64,000 nucleotides of DNA from Gaiellaceae bacterium (GTDB taxonomy: Bacteria > Actinomycetota > Thermoleophilia > Gaiellales > Gaiellaceae): the NCBI GenBank assembly GCA_030446625.1, contig JAUJMY010000001.1, positions 169,496-233,495 on the forward strand. The letters are read 5' to 3'. Within the stretch, counting starts at the first letter, position 1, and each line of letters opens with the position of its first letter. Shown here piece after piece: positions 24,885 to 31,154 of the stretch. The translations under genes were made by a program, and so were the position numbers. The notes below the pieces were generated by a model, which searched no databases, was not told the DNA's origin, and was given only the letters and a program-made list of their open reading frames with translations.

Positions 24885-24928
24885 GAGGCGACGAGGCCTC
24901 AGGCGCGAGCGGCGCCTGGGGCTTTTTT
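24885..24928 (+). promoter_or_regulatory. second glutamine synthetase leader: hairpin overlapping an intrinsic terminator
   Basis: Hairpin GAGGC / GCCTC with loop GACGAG (24885-24900). Its 3' arm is shared with a terminator, arms GGCCTCAGGCGC (24895-24906) and GCGCCTGGGGCT (24912-24923), loop GAGCG, then TTTTT. RBS AGGAGGAGG and the ATG follow. The arrangement and the block CCTGGGGCTTTTTTC are the same as in the glnA leader at 21974-22019. Loop position 4 is G as in ANTAR targets, but position 1 is G rather than A. Confidence 0.65.
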
Positions 24929-24950
24929 CATTTCAGGAGGAGGATCTCGG

Positions 24951-26315
24951 ATGGCGCAGGTCGAGAGCAGGCACCGGGCGACGTCGAGCGAGGAGGCGCG
25001 GCGGGACGTGCTGGCGCGCGTGGAGCAGGAGGGCGTGCAATTCGTGCTCCTCTGGTTCACCGACCTCGAAGGACACCTGAAGAGCTTCGCGATCACGCCC
25101 GGCGAGCTCGCGGACGCGCTCGACGACGGCATGGGCTTCGACGGCTCGTCGATCACGGGCTTCAACGCGATCGAGGAGTCGGACATGGTCGCGATCCCCG
25201 ACCCGGGGACCTTCCAGCTGATGCCGTGGAAGGAGGGCGAGACGAAGGTCGCGCGCATGATCTGCGACGTCGTCACGCCGGACGGGGAGCCGTACGAGGG
25301 CGATCCGCGCTACGTCCTGCGCCGGGCGCTCGACCGGATGCGCGAGATGGGCTTCGACACGTTCAACGTCGGTCCGGAGCTCGAGTACTTCCTCTTCAAG
25401 TCGAGCAGCGGCGTCGAGACGCTCGACGAGGGCGGCTACTTCGCGATGACGACGCTCGACGCCGCGACGGAGTTGCGTCAGGAGACGATCCACGCGCTCG
25501 AGTCGATGGGGATCCCGATCGAGTACGCGCACCACGAGGTCGGACCGTCGCAGCACGAGATCGACATGCGGTTCGCGCCCGCGCTCGAGATGGCCGACCA
25601 CACGATCACCTACCGGCTGATCGTCAAGGAGATCGCCGCGAAGAACGGCGTCTACGCGACCTTCATGCCGAAGCCGATCTTCGGCGAGAACGGATCGGGG
25701 ATGCACACGCACATGTCGCTCTTCAAGGACGGGCGCAACCAGTTCTTCGACGGCGACGACCGCTGGCACCTCTCGGACGTCGCGAAGGGGTTCATCGCGG
25801 GCCAGCTGCACCACGCGCGCGAGATCTCGGCCGTATTCGCGCAGTGGGTGAACTCGTACAAGCGGCTCGTGCCGGGGTACGAGGCGCCCGTCTACGTCGC
25901 GTGGTCGCAGCGGAACCGGTCGGCGCTGATCCGCATCCCGCTCTACAAGCCCGGGTCCGAGCAGGCGACGCGCGCCGAGATCCGCTGCCCCGATCCCGCG
26001 TGCAACCCGTACCTGACGTTCGCGTGCCTGCTCCAGGCGGGCCTCGAGGGGATCGAGCGCGGCTACGAGCTCCCCGAGCCGATGGAGACGAACCTCTACC
26101 ACCTCACGGCGGAGCAGCGGCGGGAGCGCGGGATCGTCTCGCTGCCGGAGACGCTCGGCGAGGCGGTGGACGAGCTCTCGCGCTCCGAGCTCGTGCGGCG
26201 CGCGCTCGGCCCGCACATCTTCGACCGCTACGTCGAGCTGAAGCGGAAGGAGTGGGACGAGTACCGCGTCCAGCTCACGTCATGGGAGCTCGAGCGCTAC
26301 CTCGCGGTCTTGTAG
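24951..26315 (+). CDS. glnA: glutamine synthetase, type I (copy 2)
   Basis: 454 residues, close to the usual size of GSI-alpha and other short type I enzymes and only distantly similar to copy 1. Motifs: VQFVLLWFTDLEGHLKSF at the start, GFDGSSITGFNAIEESD, GPELEYFLFK, YAHHEVGPSQHEIDMRF, KPIFGENGSGMHTHMSLFK, LVPGYEAPVYVAWSQRNRSALIRIP and EIRCPDPACNPYLTFACLL. It ends SWELERYLAVL. It makes glutamine from glutamate and ammonia; having two isozymes suggests different nitrogen conditions. The ATG has a strong AGGAGGAGG site, and a terminator leader precedes it. Confidence 0.94.
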   Translation: MAQVESRHRATSSEEARRDVLARVEQEGVQFVLLWFTDLEGHLKSFAITPGELADALDDGMGFDGSSITGFNAIEESDMVAIPDPGTFQLMPWKEGETKVARMICDVVTPDGEPYEGDPRYVLRRALDRMREMGFDTFNVGPELEYFLFKSSSGVETLDEGGYFAMTTLDAATELRQETIHALESMGIPIEYAHHEVGPSQHEIDMRFAPALEMADHTITYRLIVKEIAAKNGVYATFMPKPIFGENGSGMHTHMSLFKDGRNQFFDGDDRWHLSDVAKGFIAGQLHHAREISAVFAQWVNSYKRLVPGYEAPVYVAWSQRNRSALIRIPLYKPGSEQATRAEIRCPDPACNPYLTFACLLQAGLEGIERGYELPEPMETNLYHLTAEQRRERGIVSLPETLGEAVDELSRSELVRRALGPHIFDRYVELKRKEWDEYRVQLTSWELERYLAVL

Positions 26316-26339
26316 ACCGCGAGGTCCAGAAGGGTCCAC

Positions 26340-26374
26340 AGCCGGATGCGCCGGCAAAGCCGGCACATCCGGCT
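26340..26374 (+). terminator. hairpin after the second glutamine synthetase
   Basis: Arms AGCCGGATGCGCCGG and CCGGCACATCCGGCT, one mismatch, loop CAAAG; no strong T run. From 26375 to 26510 nothing coding is seen apart from the hairpin noted next. Confidence 0.55.
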
Positions 26375-26473
26375 CTCACGGTTGGGCGCGTGCGGGCTCC
26401 CGTGGAGCGGCCGCCGCGTGGGCTGCGCCCATACGGCGGCTCAGCCGAGGCGGGTGCGCCGCAGAGGTAGCAC

Positions 26474-26504
26474 AGCCGCAGGAGTGCATCGCACTCCTGC
26501 GGCT
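26474..26504 (-). terminator. hairpin after the PRC-barrel-like gene
   Basis: 14-bp perfect arms AGCCGCAGGAGTGC / GCACTCCTGCGGCT with an ATC loop, just beyond the stop of the minus-strand gene. Confidence 0.55.
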
Positions 26505-26510
26505 CTCTCG

Positions 26511-26792
26511 TTAGAGAAAGCTCTTGATCTCGTCGCGATCGACGGACAGTCCGATTACGCCGGTCGCGCCGTCGATCTGCTCGATCGCGTCGGCCGGGAC
26601 GAGCCTGCGGCGGCGGGAGAGGAAGCCGCCACGGACGGCGAGCGCGTCGGGGACGTCGGGCGCGCTTCCGTACATCGGGCACTCGACGCGGCCGACGACG
26701 CGGCCGCCCCGGTCGGCTACGAGGTAGCCGGCGGTGCGGCGCAGGTCGTAGGCGATCGCGCTCACTTCGGTGAACGTATTCCTCGCCTGCAA
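26511..26792 (-). CDS. small PRC-barrel-like protein
   Basis: 93 residues, cytosolic, rich in beta-strand pattern: AIAYDLRRTAGYLVADRGGRVVGRVE, CPMYGSAPDVPDALAV, VPADAIEQIDGATGVIGLSVDR. The shape, a strand-rich G-R-V-V-G motif with a closing VPADAIEQID, resembles the PRC-barrel and DUF2171-type proteins common in actinobacteria. Function unknown. It borders the IS nest on the left. Confidence 0.65.
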   Translation of the reverse strand: MQARNTFTEVSAIAYDLRRTAGYLVADRGGRVVGRVECPMYGSAPDVPDALAVRGGFLSRRRRLVPADAIEQIDGATGVIGLSVDRDEIKSFL

Positions 26793-26858
26793 GGAAATTC
26801 CCGCCTCGGCGGTAAGGCTTTTGTTAATCGTGCGGCCGGGTAGTGGGTCAGTTTGAAA

Positions 26859-27602
26859 TCACGCGGCGTCGCGCTTCTTGTACGCGCCACGCTTGATCGG
26901 CTGCGCTTCCGCCTGCTCCAGCAGCCCGATCAGCTCCACGAGTGTCCAGACGTGGTCGGTGACGCCCGCGGCCATAGCCGGCGTCTGCCCGTCGAGGCTT
27001 TGGTGGCGGCGGCAGAAGTTGTAGTAGGCGAAGTGGAGGGCGACCGCGGCCGCGTGGTTCTCCACCTTCTTGCTGAACGCGTTCGTCAACCGCGTGAAGC
27101 GCCGGACGCTCATGCGCGTCGTGAGGTTCAGCCGCTCGACGTGCGACGTGCTGATGTGCTCGCCGCTCGGCGCGCCGCTGATGACGTCGGCGTGGGAGCC
27201 GAGACAGACACCCGGCGAGTACTTAGCGTCGCCGCTCTTGCGTCGGCTGTCGGTGGTGCCGTAGACCTTGACGAGCTGCGCGTAGTCGACGTCGCCGTCG
27301 AAAGCATCATTGACAGCCCGCAGGTACGGGCGGAACGCATCCGACGTCAACTGGACGCGGTTCCGGAGCCGCTTCTTGACGTCGGCCATGAACAGCTGCG
27401 CCTCTTGAAGGTCGCGCGGGCCGACGCGGTAGGTGAGAACAAGCTTCGTATCGGGGTCGAGCGCCGTCCACGTCCAGACGTCACCTGCTTCGTCACGCTT
27501 GTCGGCAGGGACGTTCTTCTGCTTCGCGTACACGAACGACCAAATCTCATCGACCTGGACGCGTTCGCACGGAAGATCGCGGAGCGTGTGGTCCAGTGTC
27601 AT
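26859..27602 (-). CDS. IS1-family-like DDE transposase, N-terminally truncated
   Basis: 247 residues. VQVDEIWSFVYAKQKNVP carries the first catalytic acid; LTSDAFRPYL the second Asp region; SHVERLNLTTRMSVRRFTRLTNAFSKKVENH and HFAYYNFCRRHQSL match the C-terminal half of IS1-type transposases. It ends GAYKKRDAA inside the left terminal repeat. Relatives usually start about 60-70 residues earlier with a helix-turn-helix that is missing here, so the copy is probably inactive. Its ATG at 27602 overlaps the start of the divergent cargo gene. Confidence 0.8.
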   Translation of the reverse strand: MTLDHTLRDLPCERVQVDEIWSFVYAKQKNVPADKRDEAGDVWTWTALDPDTKLVLTYRVGPRDLQEAQLFMADVKKRLRNRVQLTSDAFRPYLRAVNDAFDGDVDYAQLVKVYGTTDSRRKSGDAKYSPGVCLGSHADVISGAPSGEHISTSHVERLNLTTRMSVRRFTRLTNAFSKKVENHAAAVALHFAYYNFCRRHQSLDGQTPAMAAGVTDHVWTLVELIGLLEQAEAQPIKRGAYKKRDAA

Positions 27603-28056
27603 TCACGACCGCACGGTCCATCGTCTTTCGGTTGCCGAGGCGTCGGGCGACTACCCCGGACTGCGGCTGACGAAGATTCGCGGCTTGTACGCCGTGATCC
27701 TCAAGGACAGTCTCATGCTGAAGCTGAAGAAGCTCGACGTGAGCCTGCGATCACGAAACATCCGTACCGGACAGACGACGGCGTTCAACTCCCAGACGGC
27801 TCTTCTGCCGGAGAACTTTGGCGTCGTGACCAACGCAACGAGTGGTTATGTGCTTGATCCGCTTGGTTCGGAAATCGTCCGCGTCGTCGTCGTATGCTGG
27901 GACGGTCCGGTGAAGCGATGGGAGGTCGACCTGCTCGATGACGCCGGCGAGGATGGTGTCATCGTCACGATCCCAGCCGGACCCGCACCGGTGCCACCCG
28001 ATCGAACGCGCGTGATCGAGCCGCCCGCCGCGTCGCGCGAATCCTCCCGGGAATGA
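27586..28056 (+). CDS. hypothetical protein preceding the XRE/ImmA gene
   Basis: About 156 residues from GTG 27586, which lies inside the transposase 5' end, so the true start may have been lost or replaced. Content is strand-rich with RLTKIRGLYAVILKDSLMLKLKKLD, FNSQTALLPENFG, YVLDPLGSEIVRVVVVCWDG and an acidic loop. No family recognised. It overlaps the XRE/ImmA gene by 4 bases (ATGA), so the two form a pair like the predicted XRE-COG2856 toxin-antitoxin-type modules. Confidence 0.6.
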   Translation: MWSSVIHDRTVHRLSVAEASGDYPGLRLTKIRGLYAVILKDSLMLKLKKLDVSLRSRNIRTGQTTAFNSQTALLPENFGVVTNATSGYVLDPLGSEIVRVVVVCWDGPVKRWEVDLLDDAGEDGVIVTIPAGPAPVPPDRTRVIEPPAASRESSRE

Positions 28057-29093
28057 CCGACGTCAACCACGAGATGATCCGCGTCGCGCGGCTTGCTGAA
28101 GGCTGGACCCAATCTCACGTTGCTGAGGCGCTCGGGATCAGGCAACCGACTTATTCGAAGATCGAGAACGGCCTCGTCGCTGTCTCCGATGAACATCTTG
28201 GGCGTCTTGCGCAGAGCCTCGGCTATCCCGAATCGTTTTTTCGTCAGTCCGACCGCATCTGGGGTACTGCGAGTCCCCACCACCGCCGCCGTAAAAGCGT
28301 CACTCCGACGCGGTTGCAGGAAATCGAGGCGCTGCTGAACGTTGTGCGTCTGCAGGTTCGCCGGCTCGGCGCGAGCGTCGAACTGATTCCGCCCTTTGAT
28401 GTACCGAAGATCGACCTGGATGTGGTCGGAGATGCATACGAAGCCGCTCGTGCCGTTCGGAGACACTGGCGCATGCCCCTCGGGCCAGTCCCGAGCGTGA
28501 TGCGTGCGCTTGAGGATGCGGGCGTGATCGTTCTCGAGATGCCCTTATCCGAGAAGCTCGACGCAATAAGCGTCTGGGGTCCGGGAGAGCCACCCGTCGT
28601 CTTGCTCAATGCCAACTTCCCCGTAGACCGCAAGCGACAGACGCTGGCGCACGAGCTTGGCCACCTTGTGCTTCACACGGTGGACGAAACCGAAGACCCG
28701 GAAGGTGAGTCCGACGCGTTCGCGAGAGAGTTCCTGATGCCTTCGCACGAGATCCGCCCGGAGTTCAAACGCCTTCAGATGAGTCAGCTTCCCGATCTGA
28801 AACGTCGATGGAAATGCTCGATGCGAAACGTCGTCTACCACGCCAGAGAGCTTGGCGAAATCTCAAGGGATCAGGCGCGCTACATGTTCATGCGGCTCAA
28901 TCAACTGTATGGCGCGAAGACAGAAAAGATCGAGCTTCCGCCGGAGCCGCCGACCCTTCTAAAAGAGCTTCTCGATCGCCACCTTTCCGATCTCAGCTAC
29001 ACGATCGAGGAACTGGCTGTTGCCGTGAACGCTTCGCCTGAAAAGTTCAAGGAGATGCATCGTCTCGGGGAGAGGCATCTGAGGGCTGTCTAG
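28053..29093 (+). CDS. XRE regulator fused to an ImmA/IrrE metallopeptidase
   Basis: 346 residues. N-terminal helix-turn-helix (about 9-62): RLAEGWTQSHVAEALGIRQPTYSKIENG. From about 120 it is an ImmA/IrrE (COG2856) peptidase: PVVLLNANFPVDRKRQTLAHELGHLVLH has the zinc-binding HExxH at about 200-204 and the downstream ESDAFAREFLMP gives the third ligand. The C-terminus is helical. Relatives cleave repressors or serve in toxin-antitoxin-like and mobile-element control modules. It sits in element A with an overlapping partner gene. Confidence 0.88.
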   Translation: MTDVNHEMIRVARLAEGWTQSHVAEALGIRQPTYSKIENGLVAVSDEHLGRLAQSLGYPESFFRQSDRIWGTASPHHRRRKSVTPTRLQEIEALLNVVRLQVRRLGASVELIPPFDVPKIDLDVVGDAYEAARAVRRHWRMPLGPVPSVMRALEDAGVIVLEMPLSEKLDAISVWGPGEPPVVLLNANFPVDRKRQTLAHELGHLVLHTVDETEDPEGESDAFAREFLMPSHEIRPEFKRLQMSQLPDLKRRWKCSMRNVVYHARELGEISRDQARYMFMRLNQLYGAKTEKIELPPEPPTLLKELLDRHLSDLSYTIEELAVAVNASPEKFKEMHRLGERHLRAV

Positions 29094-29322
29094 CCCAACG
29101 CGCCTGCGCGGCCTTCCGCGCTGACTCAGCACGCTGCTCAGGCGTCAACTTTTCGGCCCGCGCTCTGCCGCCCTTCAGCCCGCCACGCCGGCCCAACTCG
29201 ACAGCGGCAGGGTCTTTACCTTCGTTCGGGTCGAGCGGAGGCGCGTTGCCAGTGGCCTCGTCAGCGATTCCCTTCGCGAGTTCGTTCACGTCCCTCGGAC
29301 GCTTGCGCGAGCGGTCAGGCAT
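29047..29322 (-). CDS. small basic protein with a GGLKGGRARAEKLTPEQR motif
   Basis: 91 residues from ATG 29322. Highly charged, low hydrophobicity: NELAKGIADEATG, DPNEGKDPAAVELGRRGGLKGG, RAEKLTPEQRAESARKAAQARW. This motif belongs to a common but uncharacterised family, often carried on mobile elements and near plasmid or TA genes; it may bind nucleic acid. Its 3' end overlaps the end of the XRE/ImmA gene. Confidence 0.7.
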   Translation of the reverse strand: MPDRSRKRPRDVNELAKGIADEATGNAPPLDPNEGKDPAAVELGRRGGLKGGRARAEKLTPEQRAESARKAAQARWARQPSDASPRDDASP

Positions 29323-29387
29323 GTGTCCGAGGATAGCACCATGGCAGTCGCGCGAGCATGATGAGGTCGGCATGCCCGGCGGGCGAC

Positions 29388-29759
29388 ATGAGTGAGCTTA
29401 GTCAGTTGGAGTGGCGCTGCATCGAGTGTTTCATTCGTACTGTCGCTGACGCTGCGAGCGACCGCCTCGCGGAGGTTTGGCTCTACGGCTCGGCTGCGAG
29501 AGGCGATATGTGGGCCGCGTTCTGGCCCATGCGCTCAGATATCGACCTGCTCATCGTCACGTCTGCTCAGGTGAGTAGCGAAGTGGAAGATGCCGTCCGT
29601 CACGCCACCTACGAGCTATTCCTCGAAGGTGGACGACGGATCGATGCGCCGATCCGGACGCGGGCTCAACTCCGCGAGCAGTGGGCACCGCTGTGGCGGG
29701 AGGCGCGCAACGGCATCCAGCTATGGCCGGATCGTTTCGCCAATCGTTTCGCAAACTGA
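29388..29759 (+). CDS. MNT-type nucleotidyltransferase domain protein
   Basis: 123 residues. VWLYGSAARGDMWA and SDIDLLIVTS give the GS-x9-12-DxD signature of minimal nucleotidyltransferases; the third acid may be in GRRIDAPIRT. Such proteins act as MntA antitoxins that AMPylate HEPN toxins, but no HEPN gene is present here. The C-terminus carries a short repeat (DRFANRFAN), and the stop codon is supplied by the right terminal repeat of element A, so the natural tail, and perhaps a partner gene, was probably lost. Confidence 0.75.
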   Translation: MSELSQLEWRCIECFIRTVADAASDRLAEVWLYGSAARGDMWAAFWPMRSDIDLLIVTSAQVSSEVEDAVRHATYELFLEGGRRIDAPIRTRAQLREQWAPLWREARNGIQLWPDRFANRFAN

Positions 29760-29794
29760 CCCACTACCTGCGGCCGGGTAGTGCTCAGTTTGAA

Positions 29795-30160
29795 ATGCGC
29801 GGTGGGCCCGCAAAATGGGCCTGGCGTTGGGCTGTGCAATACTTCCTTGACGTAGTCATGGAGTTGCTTCCCATGATCGCTGTGACGTTCGTCGTTGGGC
29901 TAATGCTCGGCGCTGTGATCGGTCGGTGGGTCGCGGTTGTGGCTGCTGCATTCGCCTGGCCCGCGCTCGCAATCGTTATGTGGGCCGGGGATGCGGTGGG
30001 CCTGTGGGGGGCGGGGCGGAGCCAAGAGAACGAGTTCTGGGTCATCGCGGGCCTGTTTGCGATCTACGTTCTGACGGCCATCGTCGGGGCGACGCTCGGC
30101 GTTCTCGCACGTCTCGGTATCCGCGCTCGACCCGGTCACCGCTCACCGACTGGTGCATAG
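29795..30160 (+). CDS. small three-helix membrane protein carried by element B
   Basis: 121 residues, ATG overlapping the left terminal repeat of element B. Predicted helices: MIAVTFVVGLMLGAVIG, VAVVAAAFAWPALAIVMWAG and IAGLFAIYVLTAIVGATLGVLA; the tail is basic. No family recognised. A comparable small membrane protein is found in element C, suggesting these elements share a type of cargo. Confidence 0.6.
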   Translation: MRGGPAKWAWRWAVQYFLDVVMELLPMIAVTFVVGLMLGAVIGRWVAVVAAAFAWPALAIVMWAGDAVGLWGAGRSQENEFWVIAGLFAIYVLTAIVGATLGVLARLGIRARPGHRSPTGA

Positions 30161-30178
30161 CGCCCCAGCGAGTATGAG

Positions 30179-30307
30179 GTAGCTTCGCCGGCCCTCGCCG
30201 CAGGCGTGAGCGACCACGTCTGGAAGCTGGACGAGCTGATCGGGTTGCTTGAGGCTGCCGAACGGACGCCGACGAAGCGCGGGCCGTACAAGAAGCGCGC
30301 TGCTTGA
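30179..30307 (+). pseudogene. C-terminal remnant of an IS1-like transposase (element B)
   Basis: Reads AAGVSDHVWKLDELIGLLEA and RGPYKKRAA with a TGA at the right terminal repeat, matching the tail of the transposase in element A (AAGVTDHVWTLVELIGLLEQ, RGAYKKRDAA). Nothing of the catalytic domain remains. Confidence 0.75.
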
Positions 30308-30336
30308 TTTCAAACTGAGGCACTACCGTGCGGCCG

Positions 30337-30368
30337 GGCAGAAAGCGATTTCAGCCTAGGACACTGCC
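30337..30368. mobile_element. residue of a further element (about 30 bp)
   Basis: Between two GTGCGGCCG copies. Its right part is GATTTCAGCC...GGACACTGCC, which inverted reads GGCAGTGTCC...GGCTGAAATC, a diverged form of the terminal repeat of elements A-C. The interior appears deleted. Confidence 0.5.
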
Positions 30369-30386
30369 GTGCGGCCGGGTAGTGCC

Positions 30387-30707
30387 TCAGTTTGAAATCG
30401 GCCCGCGGCGATGCTGACCGTTGCGGGCGCGTGTGCGGGATAGCCAATGGCCGCCGGCAGCCCCAACGATCCATCCGGCGACCCAGATCGCGATGACGAC
30501 GCCCACGACAATCGTCCAGCCCAATTCGCCTAGGTCGGGGTTGTCGGGGCCGCGAAAGATGATGACCGCCATGACCAGCCACAGCAGCACTCCGGCGGCG
30601 ATCCCAACGCCGGCTAGCCGTCCGAACGTGATTCGTGTGGCGGCCGCTACAACAGCGGTCACGGCGGCCAGGGCGACAGCGATCAGGATGATCACGTGGC
30701 TCGCCAC
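30387..30707 (-). CDS. small three-helix membrane protein carried by element C
   Basis: About 106 residues from GTG 30707. Helices: VIILIAVALAAVTAVVAAA, LAGVGIAAGVLLWLVMAVIIF and WTIVVGVVIAIWVAGWIVGAA. The tail and the stop lie in the left terminal repeat. No family recognised; layout parallels the cargo gene of element B. Confidence 0.5.
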   Translation of the reverse strand: MASHVIILIAVALAAVTAVVAAATRITFGRLAGVGIAAGVLLWLVMAVIIFRGPDNPDLGELGWTIVVGVVIAIWVAGWIVGAAGGHWLSRTRARNGQHRRGPISN

Positions 30708-30742
30708 GACCCGGTTATGCCTCGCGCGGGCGGCGAGGGAAC

Positions 30743-30945
30743 CTACGCCGCGCGCTTCTTGTACGGGCCGCGCCTCGTCGGCGTCCGCTCCGCAGCTTCC
30801 AGCAACGCGACCAGTTCGTCCAGCTTCCAGACGTGATCCGCCACGTGCGGCAACCGCCGGCGTCGTACCGAGCGTCTTGTGGACGCGGCACAGGTTGTAG
30901 TACGCGAAGTGAAGGCTGACCGCCGCGGCAAGGTTCTCGACTTTC
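30743..30945 (-). pseudogene. C-terminal remnant of an IS1-like transposase (element C), frameshifted
   Basis: Reads KVENLAAAVSLHFAYYNLCR and VHKTLGTTPAVA, then in another frame ADHVWKLDELVALLEAAER and RGPYKKRAA with a stop. It is homologous to the tail of the element A transposase; only about 70 codons survive. Confidence 0.75.
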
Positions 30946-30954
30946 GTGCGGCCG

Positions 30955-31127
30955 TCACCGACGAGAAGACGCAGACACAGCAGAAGGTCGAAGACGAGCT
31001 CGAGATCCCGCCGTGGCTCGAGCGCGCGCTTGGATCGCGGTCGGGCTGCTCTTGCTGGCCGTGCTCGCGGCCGCGATCGTCCTTGCTCGTGGCCGGAATG
31101 ACGGTCGTCGTGCGCGCGGTGCTCTAG
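30955..31127 (+). pseudogene. 5'-truncated fragment of a membrane protein gene at the right border of the IS nest
   Basis: Reads TDEKTQTQQKVEDELEIPPW and LERA, then after a frameshift WIAVGLLLLAVLAAAIVLAR, i.e. an acidic helix followed by one membrane span. No start is left because the insertion nest begins directly upstream. A remnant of a host gene is the simplest reading; evidence is slight. Confidence 0.3.
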
Positions 31128-31142
31128 CTCGTCGCCGCGACC

Positions 31143-31148
31143 TAGAAT
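31143..31148 (+). promoter_or_regulatory. -10 box of the sensor kinase gene, leaderless
   Basis: TAGAAT, 6 bases before the GTG at 31155. Confidence 0.5.
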
Positions 31149-31154
31149 CGGCTC

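Larger units (their letters stand above)
26839..29768. mobile_element. IS1-like element A with cargo genes (about 2.9 kb)
   Basis: Bounded by perfect terminal inverted repeats: GGTAGTGGGTCAGTTTG on the left and its exact complement CAAACTGACCCACTACC on the right. It is flanked by 8-bp direct repeats TGCGGCCG. It holds a shortened transposase gene on the minus strand next to the left end, then cargo: a hypothetical gene, an XRE/ImmA gene, a small basic protein and a nucleotidyltransferase. The cargo has visibly lower GC and different codon use from the host genes. Confidence 0.8.
29777..30327. mobile_element. IS1-like element B, transposase reduced to its tail, membrane-protein cargo
   Basis: Left end GGTAGTGCTCAGTTTG and right end CAAACTGAGGCACTACC are inverted repeats differing by one base. 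It is flanked by the 9-bp target copies at 26830 and 30328, with element A inserted later at its left edge. It carries one small membrane-protein gene and the last 42 codons of a transposase. Too short to move on its own. Confidence 0.7.
30378..30945. mobile_element. IS1-like element C, transposase tail plus membrane-protein cargo
   Basis: Left end GGTAGTGCCTCAGTTTG, flanking target copies at 30369 and 30946. The right end ends within a transposase fragment and lacks a recognisable terminal repeat, so the right side was deleted or the end is non-canonical. It carries a membrane-protein gene and a frameshifted transposase tail, both on the minus strand. Confidence 0.6.
26830..30954. repeat. 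five copies of the target sequence GTGCGGCCG flanking nested insertions
   Basis: Copies at 26830-26838, 29769-29776 (TGCGGCCG, 8 bases), 30328-30336, 30369-30377 and 30946-30954. All are in the same orientation and each abuts an insertion-element end. They are best read as target-site duplications made by successive insertions into the same 8-9 bp site. Removing everything between the outer copies would rejoin GTTAATC and TCACCGACGAG around a single GTGCGGCCG. Confidence 0.75.

Noticed and set aside
29388-29759. MntA/HepT toxin-antitoxin pair
   Set aside because: The nucleotidyltransferase signature is there, but no HEPN partner gene is present on either side.
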